A stretch of 64,000 bases of DNA, from assembly GCF_008639165.1 (NCBI RefSeq), contig NZ_CP029197.1, positions 2,108,001 to 2,172,000 of the forward strand. Direction: 5' to 3'. A program made the position numbers and the translations under genes. Position 1 is the stretch's first letter, and every line of letters begins with the position of its first letter. Positions 57,140-64,000 of this stretch are shown piece after piece. The notes under the pieces are model-generated. The model was not told the origin of the DNA. It saw only the letters and a program-made list of their open reading frames with translations, and searched no databases. The stretch is from Streptomyces venezuelae ATCC 10712 (lineage in GTDB: Bacteria; Actinomycetota; Actinomycetes; Streptomycetales; Streptomycetaceae).

Positions 57140-60100
57140 TCAGGACTCGGCGCGCTCACTGATCGCGTCGGCGGCGCGACCGAGCAGGGCGGCGGCCTCT
57201 TCCAGGGAGAGGCCGTCGCCTTCGGCGTGTGCCGCCGCGAACGCCTCCTCGCCCAGGACGGACCGGGTCAGCTCCGTCGCCGTCCGGAGGTTCTGCGCCT
57301 CCAGCGGCGGCGGCAGGTGCCCCGGCGGGAGGAGACCGTCCCGGGCCCCGAGCAGCACGGCGGCGGTCCGCGCCTCGGCACCGCCGAGACCCGCCAGCGC
57401 CCAGGCCGCGACGGCCAGATGGACCGAGGGCATCTGCGGGGCCACCATCATCGACAGGGAGCCGAGGGAGCGGTCGTACGCCTCCTTGGTCAGGGCGAAC
57501 GCCGAGGCGTACCGCCCGTCCAGGTTGTCCAGCCAGCCCAGGCTGCCGAGGGTGAAGCCCTCGAAGATGGCCAGGGTCGCGGCGCTGAACTCCTCCCGCA
57601 GCGCCATCAGGTGCTCCCGGGCCTCGGCGGTCCGCCCGGTGCGGCCGAGGGTGAGCGCGAGGAACAGCCGGGCGCCGACCTGCGGTTCGTGGCCCAGGCC
57701 GTGCACCCCGTCCATGACCTCGCGCAGGATCTTCTCGCCCTCCTCCGACCGGCCCTCCTCGACGAGGACCCCGGCGTACCGGGCGCGCAGCAGGGCCATC
57801 TGCGACTGGGCGCCGATCCGCTCCGCGTAGCCGATGGCGGCGACGTAGTCCTCCGCCGCGCCCGCGAACTCCAGCCGGCGCTCCCGGGATTCGGCGCGGG
57901 CGGACAGCGCCTCGGCCGCCCCCCACGCGTCGCCGAGGCGCTCGAAGATCGCCAGGCTCTCGTCGGCGTCGGCGCCCGCCTCCTCGGCCCGGTCGGTCCG
58001 GTTGGCGAACATGTTGGCCCGCATGTGGAGGGCGTTGCCGAGTTCCCAGGTGTAGCCGTGGCGGCGGCAGGCGGCGACGGTGGTGTCGAGGAGTTCGCGC
58101 AGCCGGCCGGCCTCGCCGATGAGGAGGACCGCGAAGACGGCGAAGGAGCCGGGCAGCCGGCAGGTCTGGGGCATGCCGGGCGTGTAGACGCCGGTCATCC
58201 GGCGGAGCTGGGCGACGCCCTCGGGCTGGGTCCACCGGGCCGTCTCGTGGTCCATGTTGAGGAGTTCGACGAGCCGCACTCCGCGCCGGGCCTCCCAGCG
58301 CTGCTCCTCGGAGAGCGGCGGCGGCGCCGCCGTGCACGGCTCGTGCAGGGGGACGACGGGGGCGGCGGGCGGGGCGAACGGGTCGGGCCCGAGCGCGGCG
58401 GCGGCCCGGGCCCAGTGCTGGGCGTCGGAGCGCAGGTCGCGCATCCGCCAGTACCAGAGCAGGGAGTGGACGAGGACGAGCGCCTCGTCCTCGTCGTGGG
58501 CGTCGACGGCCCGGCGCAGGGCGGTGCGGATGTTGCCGTACTCGCGCTCGAAGCGGGCGATGGCGGCGACCTGGCCGGCTCCGCGCAGCTCGGGATCGGT
58601 CCGCCGGGCGAGCTCCCGGTAGTACGTCAGATGACGCCGCTCCGTCGCCGCCCGCTCCCCCGACTCCGCCAACCGCTCCCCCGCGTACTCCGCCACCGTC
58701 TCGAGCAGCCGGAACCGCGTCTCCTCACCGTCCCGGCCCACCCCCGCCACCACCAGCGACTTGTCGACCAGCGCACCCAGCACATCCAGCACGTCCAACC
58801 CGGCCCCGGCCCCGGCCCCGTCCCCGGCCCCGCACACCGCCTCCGCCGCCGCCAGATCCGCACCCCCCGTGAACACCGCCAACCGCCGCAGCACCGCCCG
58901 CTCCGAGTCCTCCAGCAACTCCCACGACCAGTCCACCACCGCCCGCAACGTCTGCTGCCGCGGCAACACCGTCCGCGCCCCCGACGTCAACAACCGAAAC
59001 CGGTCGTCCAACCGATCCGCGATCTGCCGCACCGACAACAACCGCAACCGCGCCGCCGCCAACTCGATCGCCAACGGCAACCCGTCCAGCCGACGGCACA
59101 CCTCCTCCGCCGCACCCCGGTCCTCCCCCACCGAGAACCCCGGCCGCGCCGCCGCACCCCGCTCACCCAACAACCGCAACGCCATCCCCAACGGCAACGG
59201 CCCCAACGGCCGCACCACCTCCCCCGGCACCCCCAACGGCTCCCGACTCGTCGCCAGGACCCGCAGACCGGGGCAGCGGGCGAGCAGGGTCTCGGCGAGT
59301 GCGGCGGCGGCCGCCACGAGGTGCTCGCAGTTGTCCAGGAGCAGCAGCATCCGGCGCCCCGCGCAGCGCTCGACGAGCCGGTCGACCGGGTCCTCGGCCT
59401 GTCGCAGCTCCTCGGCTCCGGCGCCGCGCAGCACCGTCTCGCGGGCGCCGACGGCCGCCAGGACGGCGTCCACGACCGCCTCCGGGTCGGCGACGGGGGC
59501 GAGTTCGGCGACCCAGACGCCGTCCGGCCAGGCCCCGTCGGCGGCGCCGCGCTCGGCCGCCTCCTGGGCGAGCCGGGTCTTCCCAGCGCCGCCGGGCCCG
59601 AGCAGGGTGACGAGCCGGGCGCCGCGCAGATCGTCCTGGAGGGCGGCGATGTCCTCGTCGCGTCCGACGAAACTGGTGAGCCGGGCGCGCAGGTTGCCCC
59701 GTACGACCGGCTTCTCCGGCGGCGGGACGGCGGCGGGTCCGGGGGCCGTCGGGGCGGCCGGTCCGGGGGCCGTCGGGCCGGCGGGTCCGGGGGCCTTCGC
59801 GCCCGCGAGCAGCTCCGCGTGCAGGGCGCGCAGGGCCGGTGACGGGTCCGTGCCCAGGCGGGTGGCGAGGGCCCGCCGGACCGACTCGTACGCGACGAGG
59901 GCCTCGGCGACGCGGCCGGTGTCCCGCAGGGCGCGGATCCGCAGCGCCTGCAGCGGCTCGTCCAGCGGGTGGGCGGCGCACAGGGAGGTCAGTTCGGGGA
60001 GGGCCGCGGGGGCCGCGCCGAGCCCGAGGGCCGCGTCGAGCCGGGCACGGCGGGCGTCGAGGCGGCGGGCCTCCCAGCGGGCGGCCTCGGCGTCCCGGTC

Positions 60101-60520
60101 CGGCAGGTCGGCGAGGGCGGATCCGCGCCAGAGTCCGAGGGCCTCGTCGAGGAGGGCGGCCGCCCGCGCCGGGTCTCCGGCGCCGAGCGCGGCGGCGCCT
60201 TCGGTGGTGAGGCGTTCGAAGCGGCGGGCGTCTACGTCCTCCGGCCGGGCGTCGAGCCGGTAGCCGCCCTCGGCGGAGAGCACCCGCTCGCGGCCGAGGG
60301 CCTTGCGGAGCCGCCCGACGAGGGCCTGGAGCGCGGCGACGGCGTCGGCGGGCGGCTCGTCGCCCGCCCACACCTCGGCGACGAGCTCGCCCACGGGCAC
60401 GGTCCGGCCGGCCCGCAGGGCGAGAACGGTGAGGAGCGCGCGGACCCGGGGGCCGCCGACGGCCACGTCGGTGCCGTCGGGCGTACGGGCGAGGGTCGGG
60501 CCGAGGACGGAGTAGAGCAC
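57140..60520 (-). CDS. AfsR-like BTAD/NB-ARC/TPR regulator
   Basis: 1126 residues, GTG at 60520. OmpR-like winged helix plus BTAD domain in the first 250 residues (VRALLTVLALRAGRTVPVGELVAEVW, DEPLQALRIRALRDTGRVAEAL), then a linker of repeated PGPA units, an NB-ARC-type STAND ATPase (P-loop LLGPGGAGKTRLAQEAA, LLLLDNCEHLV, LATSREPLGVPGEVV) and TPR repeats to the end. Such proteins activate secondary-metabolism or stress genes. From about 58630 to 59240 the codon choice shifts to third-position G and TTG-Leu/GTT-Val, unlike the C-rich rest, which suggests that the NB-ARC part was replaced by recombination. Target unknown. Confidence 0.9.
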   Translation of the reverse strand: MLYSVLGPTLARTPDGTDVAVGGPRVRALLTVLALRAGRTVPVGELVAEVWAGDEPPADAVAALQALVGRLRKALGRERVLSAEGGYRLDARPEDVDARRFERLTTEGAAALGAGDPARAAALLDEALGLWRGSALADLPDRDAEAARWEARRLDARRARLDAALGLGAAPAALPELTSLCAAHPLDEPLQALRIRALRDTGRVAEALVAYESVRRALATRLGTDPSPALRALHAELLAGAKAPGPAGPTAPGPAAPTAPGPAAVPPPEKPVVRGNLRARLTSFVGRDEDIAALQDDLRGARLVTLLGPGGAGKTRLAQEAAERGAADGAWPDGVWVAELAPVADPEAVVDAVLAAVGARETVLRGAGAEELRQAEDPVDRLVERCAGRRMLLLLDNCEHLVAAAAALAETLLARCPGLRVLATSREPLGVPGEVVRPLGPLPLGMALRLLGERGAAARPGFSVGEDRGAAEEVCRRLDGLPLAIELAAARLRLLSVRQIADRLDDRFRLLTSGARTVLPRQQTLRAVVDWSWELLEDSERAVLRRLAVFTGGADLAAAEAVCGAGDGAGAGAGLDVLDVLGALVDKSLVVAGVGRDGEETRFRLLETVAEYAGERLAESGERAATERRHLTYYRELARRTDPELRGAGQVAAIARFEREYGNIRTALRRAVDAHDEDEALVLVHSLLWYWRMRDLRSDAQHWARAAAALGPDPFAPPAAPVVPLHEPCTAAPPPLSEEQRWEARRGVRLVELLNMDHETARWTQPEGVAQLRRMTGVYTPGMPQTCRLPGSFAVFAVLLIGEAGRLRELLDTTVAACRRHGYTWELGNALHMRANMFANRTDRAEEAGADADESLAIFERLGDAWGAAEALSARAESRERRLEFAGAAEDYVAAIGYAERIGAQSQMALLRARYAGVLVEEGRSEEGEKILREVMDGVHGLGHEPQVGARLFLALTLGRTGRTAEAREHLMALREEFSAATLAIFEGFTLGSLGWLDNLDGRYASAFALTKEAYDRSLGSLSMMVAPQMPSVHLAVAAWALAGLGGAEARTAAVLLGARDGLLPPGHLPPPLEAQNLRTATELTRSVLGEEAFAAAHAEGDGLSLEEAAALLGRAADAISERAES

Positions 60521-60634
60521 GGCCCCATTCTCGTCGAACGGGCCCCCGCCGCCGGAACTCGCCCCGGTACCCGGTACGTTTCCCGCACATCAGGCACCGT
60601 ACGAGCCCGTCTCCGTCCCCTGGGAGCTTCCGCG

Positions 60635-61429
60635 ATGACCACGGCCACCACCCGGCGCCACGAACGGCGGATCAGCCCCGTCTTCCTGGCGATCCTCGCC
60701 GTCATGGCCGTCACGGGCTGGGCGGTGTGGACGGACTTCGCCGCCTCGCCCGGGCTCGCCGTCTTCCTCTTCGTGACCTCGGCGTGGGTGGTGTCGCTGT
60801 GTCTGCACGAGTACGCGCACGCCCGCACGGCCCTGCACGGCGGGGACATCACGGTCGGCGCGAAGGGCTATCTGACGCTGAACCCGCTGGCGTACACCCA
60901 CGCCGTCCTCAGCATCGTGCTGCCCGTGCTGTTCGTGATCATGGGCGGGATCGGTCTGCCGGGCGGTGCGGTCTTCATCGAGCAGGGCCGGATCCGCGGC
61001 CGCTGGAAGCACAGTCTGATCTCGGCGGCGGGACCGCTGGCGAACGTGCTGTTCGCGCTGGTCTGCACGGCCCCGTTCTGGCTGGACGCGCTCGACGGCG
61101 TGCCGCTCGCGTTCCGGTTCGCGCTGGCGTTCCTGGCGTTCCTCCAGGTGACGGCCGCGATCCTGAACCTGCTGCCGGTGCCGGGTCTCGACGGCTACGG
61201 GGTCCTTGAGCCCTGGCTCTCGTACAAGGTGAAGCGGCAGATCGAGCCGTACGCGCCGTACGGCTTCTTCATCGTGATCGCGCTGCTGTTCGTCCCCGCG
61301 ATCAACGACGGGTTCTTCGACGCGATCGACGCGCTGATGCGGTCGCTCGGGGTGCCGGAGCTCTCCCGCTACTGCGGATCGCAGCTGTTCCGGTTCTGGC
61401 AGGAGACGCCGGAGTTCTGCCAGGTCTGA
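60635..61429 (+). CDS. Site-2 protease homologue (M50 family)
   Basis: 264 residues, ATG at 60635 with GGGAG upstream. Four to six spans; the zinc site HEYAH is in LCLHEYAHARTALHGGD, and the third ligand motif is NLLPVPGLDGYG. These intramembrane proteases cut within membrane helices, often to release regulators. The family is common in Streptomyces; substrate unknown. It is divergent from the AfsR-like gene with a 114-bp spacer. Confidence 0.9.
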   Translation: MTTATTRRHERRISPVFLAILAVMAVTGWAVWTDFAASPGLAVFLFVTSAWVVSLCLHEYAHARTALHGGDITVGAKGYLTLNPLAYTHAVLSIVLPVLFVIMGGIGLPGGAVFIEQGRIRGRWKHSLISAAGPLANVLFALVCTAPFWLDALDGVPLAFRFALAFLAFLQVTAAILNLLPVPGLDGYGVLEPWLSYKVKRQIEPYAPYGFFIVIALLFVPAINDGFFDAIDALMRSLGVPELSRYCGSQLFRFWQETPEFCQV

Positions 61430-61456
61430 GACCGCGGGCCGGTCCGAGGCCGGGGG

Positions 61457-61642
61457 TCACGCCTCCGTGGCGGCGGCCTTCTCCATCTTCGCGCGGCGGA
61501 CGTAGTACCAGGCCATGTTGGAGGAGAGGCCGGCGATGAGCACCCAGACGACGCCGAGGAAGCTGCCCTCGACGAAGGAGACGACGGCCGCGGCCACGGC
61601 CAGGGCGCAGACCACGAGGGCGTAGAGGGCGAGGCGGGGCAT
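61457..61642 (-). CDS. Small two-span membrane protein
   Basis: 61 residues, ATG at 61642 with AGGAG upstream. Two hydrophobic helices (LALYALVVCALAVAAAVVSFV and FLGVVWVLIAGLSSNMAWYYV) and a charged end (RRAKMEKAAATEA). Converges with the M50 gene. Not recognised. Confidence 0.75.
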   Translation of the reverse strand: MPRLALYALVVCALAVAAAVVSFVEGSFLGVVWVLIAGLSSNMAWYYVRRAKMEKAAATEA

Positions 61643-61732
61643 GGGGGTCGGCTCCTGTCCGGGGTGCGGCTGCTGTGCCCGTCCAGTGTCCCCCATGCCC
61701 TGAAGCGTCCCGACTCCGGCTCGGCGGCCGGC

Positions 61733-62458
61733 TCAGATGTCGGTGACGCGGAGCCCGGCGTGGGCCTTGTAGCGGCGGTTGACCGAGATCAGGTTGGCGA
61801 CGAGCGACTCGACCTGGTGGGCGTTGCGCAGCCGGCCGGCGAAGACGCCGCGCATGCCGGGGATGCGGCCGGCGAGGGCCTGGACGAGCTCGACGTCGGC
61901 GCGCTCCTCGCCGAGGACCATCACGTCCGTGTCGATCTCCTCGAGCGAGGTGTCCTGGAGGAGGACGGCCGAGAGGTGGTGGAAGGCGGCGGCGACCCGG
62001 GAGTCGGGGAGGAGCGCGGCGGCCTGCTCGGCGGCGGAGCCCTCCTCGGGCTTGAGGGCGTAGGCGCCCTTCTTGTCGAAGCCGAGCGGGTTGACGCAGT
62101 CCACGACGAGCTTGCCCGCGAGCTCCTCGCGCAGCGACTCGAGGGTCTTGGCGTGTCCGTCCCACGGCACGGCGACGATGACGATGTCGCTGCGGCGGGC
62201 GCAGTCGGCGTTGTCGGCGCCCTCGACGCCGTGGCCGATCTCCTCGGCGGCCCCCTGGGCGCGGTCGGCGGCCCGGGAGCCGATGATCACCTTCTGTCCG
62301 GCCTTGGCGAGCCGGTAGGCGAGGCCGCGGCCCTGGTCGCCGGTGCCGCCGAGGACGCCGACGACGAGACCGGAGACGTCGGGGAGGTCCCACGGGTCCT
62401 TGGGCGCGGCCTTGGGGGCGGTCCCGGAGGCGGGGGTGCTGGGAGTGGAGGAAGTCAT
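61733..62458 (-). CDS. npdG: F420H2:NADP+ oxidoreductase
   Basis: 241 residues, ATG at 62458. NADPH-binding Rossmann start VVGVLGGTGDQGRGLAYRLAKAGQKVIIGSR, then DIVIVAVPWDGH, LVVDCVNPLGF, AFHHLSAVLLQD and RLRNAHQVESLVANLISVNRRY, the complete pattern of NPDG (F420-dependent NADP reductase). It moves hydride between NADPH and coenzyme F420, which actinobacteria use in secondary metabolism. The N-terminal 25 residues are Ser/Thr/Pro-rich and not conserved in the fold. Confidence 0.92.
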   Translation of the reverse strand: MTSSTPSTPASGTAPKAAPKDPWDLPDVSGLVVGVLGGTGDQGRGLAYRLAKAGQKVIIGSRAADRAQGAAEEIGHGVEGADNADCARRSDIVIVAVPWDGHAKTLESLREELAGKLVVDCVNPLGFDKKGAYALKPEEGSAAEQAAALLPDSRVAAAFHHLSAVLLQDTSLEEIDTDVMVLGEERADVELVQALAGRIPGMRGVFAGRLRNAHQVESLVANLISVNRRYKAHAGLRVTDI

Positions 62459-62594
62459 GGACCCGACATTACCGACCGGTCGGGCCGCCGGGACCGGTCC
62501 GGTACGGGCGGACTCGCGCCGGGCCTGTCCCGTACGGGTGGAACTCCCGCGACCGGCCGCGCGCGGGCCCCGGTCTGGTGCAGGATGCGGACCC

Positions 62595-63197
62595 ATGGAT
62601 GCCGTACGGGTCGCGTTGCTGCGGGAGGTGCTGGCCGGGACGGAGTGGCCCCGGGCGGCCCGCCGGTTCGCGGGGGCGCTGCGGTCCTCGGTCGTCCCGC
62701 ACCGGGGCGGGCTGCTGCTCGTCGGCACGGCGGAGTACGAGCCGTGGCACCTGGCCGCGCACCTGGTCGACGAGTCGGCCTGGTCGGGGCTGCCGGAGCT
62801 GGCGCCGACGCTGGTGCGGCACCGGGTGCGGCCCGGGGATCCGGCGCACCTGGCGGTCGGCCTCGGCCGGCTCGAAGGGGCGGGGCGCGGGGTGACGCTG
62901 CTGATGGTGGCGCCGGAGCGGCCGGACGCGGGGCTGTTGCAGCGGGTGCACGACGCCCGGCGGGCCGGGGCGACGGTGCTGTCCCTGGACGGCGGCGACG
63001 AGGAGGTGCGGGGGCTCGCGCACGAGACGCTCACCGTGGCGGAGGGGGCGGAGGTGGACCTGGACACGGTGCAGCACCTGGTGAGCGCGGCGGCCGGGGA
63101 GAACAGCCTGCCCTCCCCGCGGGGGACCCGGCGCTTCCGTGACCGGCTGTCGGGCCTCGCGGACCGGCTGACGGCCCCGCCGCCGCCCCGCTGGTAG
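62595..63197 (+). CDS. Conserved hypothetical protein
   Basis: 200 residues, ATG at 62595. Soluble alpha/beta sequence (GGLLLVGTAEYEPWHLAAHLVDE, GVTLLMVAPERPDAGLLQRVHDARRAGATVLSLDGGDEEVRGLAHETLTV) with a basic C-terminal helix (RGTRRFRDRLSGLADRL). The middle looks like a Rossmann-type or SIS-like fold but lacks a catalytic motif I can name. Conserved position beside the F420 reductase. Divergent with a 136-bp spacer. Confidence 0.7.
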   Translation: MDAVRVALLREVLAGTEWPRAARRFAGALRSSVVPHRGGLLLVGTAEYEPWHLAAHLVDESAWSGLPELAPTLVRHRVRPGDPAHLAVGLGRLEGAGRGVTLLMVAPERPDAGLLQRVHDARRAGATVLSLDGGDEEVRGLAHETLTVAEGAEVDLDTVQHLVSAAAGENSLPSPRGTRRFRDRLSGLADRLTAPPPPRW

Positions 63198-63290
63198 CGA
63201 CCGGCCGGCCGGGGAGCCCGGGGGACGCCGTCCCGGCCCGGGCGGAAATTCGGTTGCCTCCGGCATCTCTCCGTCGGAGCATGGCCCCTC

Positions 63291-64000
63291 GTGTCCCCCG
63301 CTCTCGCGAAGTTTTCCGCCCTTCTGCCCGATCTGGCGCCGTGGCGCGCCTCGCGCGACTTCCGGCTCCTCTGGGTCCAGGGGCTCGTGACGTTCTTCAG
63401 CAGCGCCATGGCGATGATCGCCCTGCCGTTGCAGATCAAGGAACTGACGGGTTCGCCGCTCGCCGTCGGCGCGATGGGCGCGGTCGAGCTGGTGCCGCTC
63501 GTGGTGTTCGGCCTGTACGGCGGGGCGCTCGCGGACGCGGTCGACCGGCGCAAGGTGATCCTCCTGACCGAGGCGGGCCTCGGTCTGCTGGCGGCGGTCC
63601 TCCTTGTCAACGCGCTGCTCCCGGAGCCGATGCTCTGGCCGCTGTACGTGGTCGCGGCCGGGGTCTCGGCCCTCGCGGGGCTCCAGCGCCCGGCCCTGGA
63701 CTCGCTGCTCGCCCGGATCGTGCCGCACGAGCACCAGACGGCGGCGGCCGCGCTGAACTCGCTGCGCTGGCAGATGGGCGCGATCGCCGGTCCGGCGCTC
63801 GCGGGCCTCGTCGTGGCCTACGCGGGGCACCCGTACGCCTACGGGGTGACGATCGCCGGTTTCGCCGTCTCGGTGCTGCTGTGCCGCCGGCTCTCCCCGG
63901 CGCCGCCCGCGCACGACGCGGAGAAGCCCTCGCTGCGGGGCATCGCGGAGGGCGCGCGGTACGCCTGGTCGCGGCCGGTGCTGCTGGGCACGTACGCGAT
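63291..64000 (+). CDS. MFS exporter, EntS-like (3' end outside window)
   Basis: At least 236 residues, cut by the right edge. GTG at 63291, with CGGAGC about ten bases before it. The start LPDLAPWRASRDFRLLWVQGLVTFFSSAMAMIALPLQIKELTGS, then GLYGGALADAVDRRKVILLTEAG (motif A), LQRPALDSLLARIVP and LRWQMGAIAGPALAGLVV, are typical of EntS/MFS_3 exporters of siderophores or drugs. About six spans are seen. Confidence 0.88.
   Translation, partial: MSPALAKFSALLPDLAPWRASRDFRLLWVQGLVTFFSSAMAMIALPLQIKELTGSPLAVGAMGAVELVPLVVFGLYGGALADAVDRRKVILLTEAGLGLLAAVLLVNALLPEPMLWPLYVVAAGVSALAGLQRPALDSLLARIVPHEHQTAAAALNSLRWQMGAIAGPALAGLVVAYAGHPYAYGVTIAGFAVSVLLCRRLSPAPPAHDAEKPSLRGIAEGARYAWSRPVLLGTYA

Noticed and set aside
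57227..59842. 871-residue plus-strand ORF opposite the AfsR-like gene
   Set aside because: Antisense frame with biased Arg/Gly/Pro content and no recognisable domain; the minus-strand frame has complete BTAD/NB-ARC motifs.
62500..62560. GTACGGGYGGA-type direct repeats between the F420 reductase and the next gene
   Set aside because: Only two short GC-rich copies; likely chance in this composition, though an operator cannot be excluded.
63198..63290. Terminator hairpins before the last MFS gene
   Set aside because: Several short GC-rich inverted repeats overlap and none is clearly better than background.

Overview
The window is a high-G+C actinobacterial chromosome segment, almost certainly Streptomyces. 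The grounds are the strong third-position G/C bias, the gene order aml - lacI - alpha-glucosidase - malG/F/E - malR - glnE - glnA2 - nadE - panB (core Streptomyces synteny), the MsiK-type maltose ABC set without its own ATPase, the SARP/AfsR-like regulator, and an integrated actinomycete integrative and conjugative element (AICE).

Layout. 0-9.9 kb: starch and maltodextrin use. It holds the start of a secreted GH13 pullulanase/amylase-type enzyme, a secreted alpha-amylase with a C-terminal starch-binding domain, a LacI regulator overlapping an intracellular alpha-glucosidase, the malEFG importer, and divergent malR. CTTGCA-type palindromes lie in the malE-malR and aml upstream regions. 10-22.65 kb: mostly ordinary chromosomal genes (PAP2 phosphatase, amidohydrolase/APC permease pair with a divergent TetR, DUF4344 metallopeptidase, glnE, PIG-L deacetylase, VOC protein, GNAT, PH-like membrane protein).

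22.7-40.3 kb: a roughly 17.5-kb AICE inserted in the 3' end of a glutamine-synthetase-like gene (glnA2) rather than in a tRNA gene. A 63-bp identical core (22701-22763 and 40248-40310) marks the ends. The displaced 3' end of glnA2 is left at 22676-22763, and the element supplies a replacement end that differs by two synonymous changes. Pairs of the 9-mer GACGGCCCA with identical spacing lie about 105-111 bp inside each core and are good candidates for integrase arm sites. From the left, the element carries an EVE + SRA-like + PD-(D/E)XK nuclease; a divergent, visibly low-G+C ABC-ATPase/TOPRIM (OLD- or PARIS-like) gene; a GntR-Nudix protein in the same operon; an XRE-TPR regulator; a run of small conserved transfer/spread genes; an FtsK-like DNA translocase (TraSA type) followed by palindromic repeats; a prim-pol plus P-loop helicase replication pair; an iteron-like TGCGTCAC array; and xis and int.

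40.3-64 kb: chromosome again. It has glnA2, DUF3105/DUF305/CBS proteins, a hydrolase and DUF998 pair, an APC permease, NAD+ synthase, MFS transporters with a TetR, an exo/endonuclease-phosphatase family protein, panB, a DrrAB-type ABC transporter, a BTAD/NB-ARC/TPR regulator with a patch of different codon use, a site-2 protease homologue, an F420-dependent NADP reductase, and the start of another MFS transporter.

How the genes work together. Extracellular amylases release maltodextrins. MalEFG imports them, and the alpha-glucosidase cleaves them to glucose under LacI/MalR control. In the AICE, Int and Xis move the element, prim-pol and helicase replicate it, the FtsK-like translocase transfers double-stranded DNA, and the nuclease/ATPase/Nudix block at the left end looks like defence or exclusion cargo. 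That left block is the best candidate for something undescribed. Everything here was read by eye from the sequence; no database search was run.
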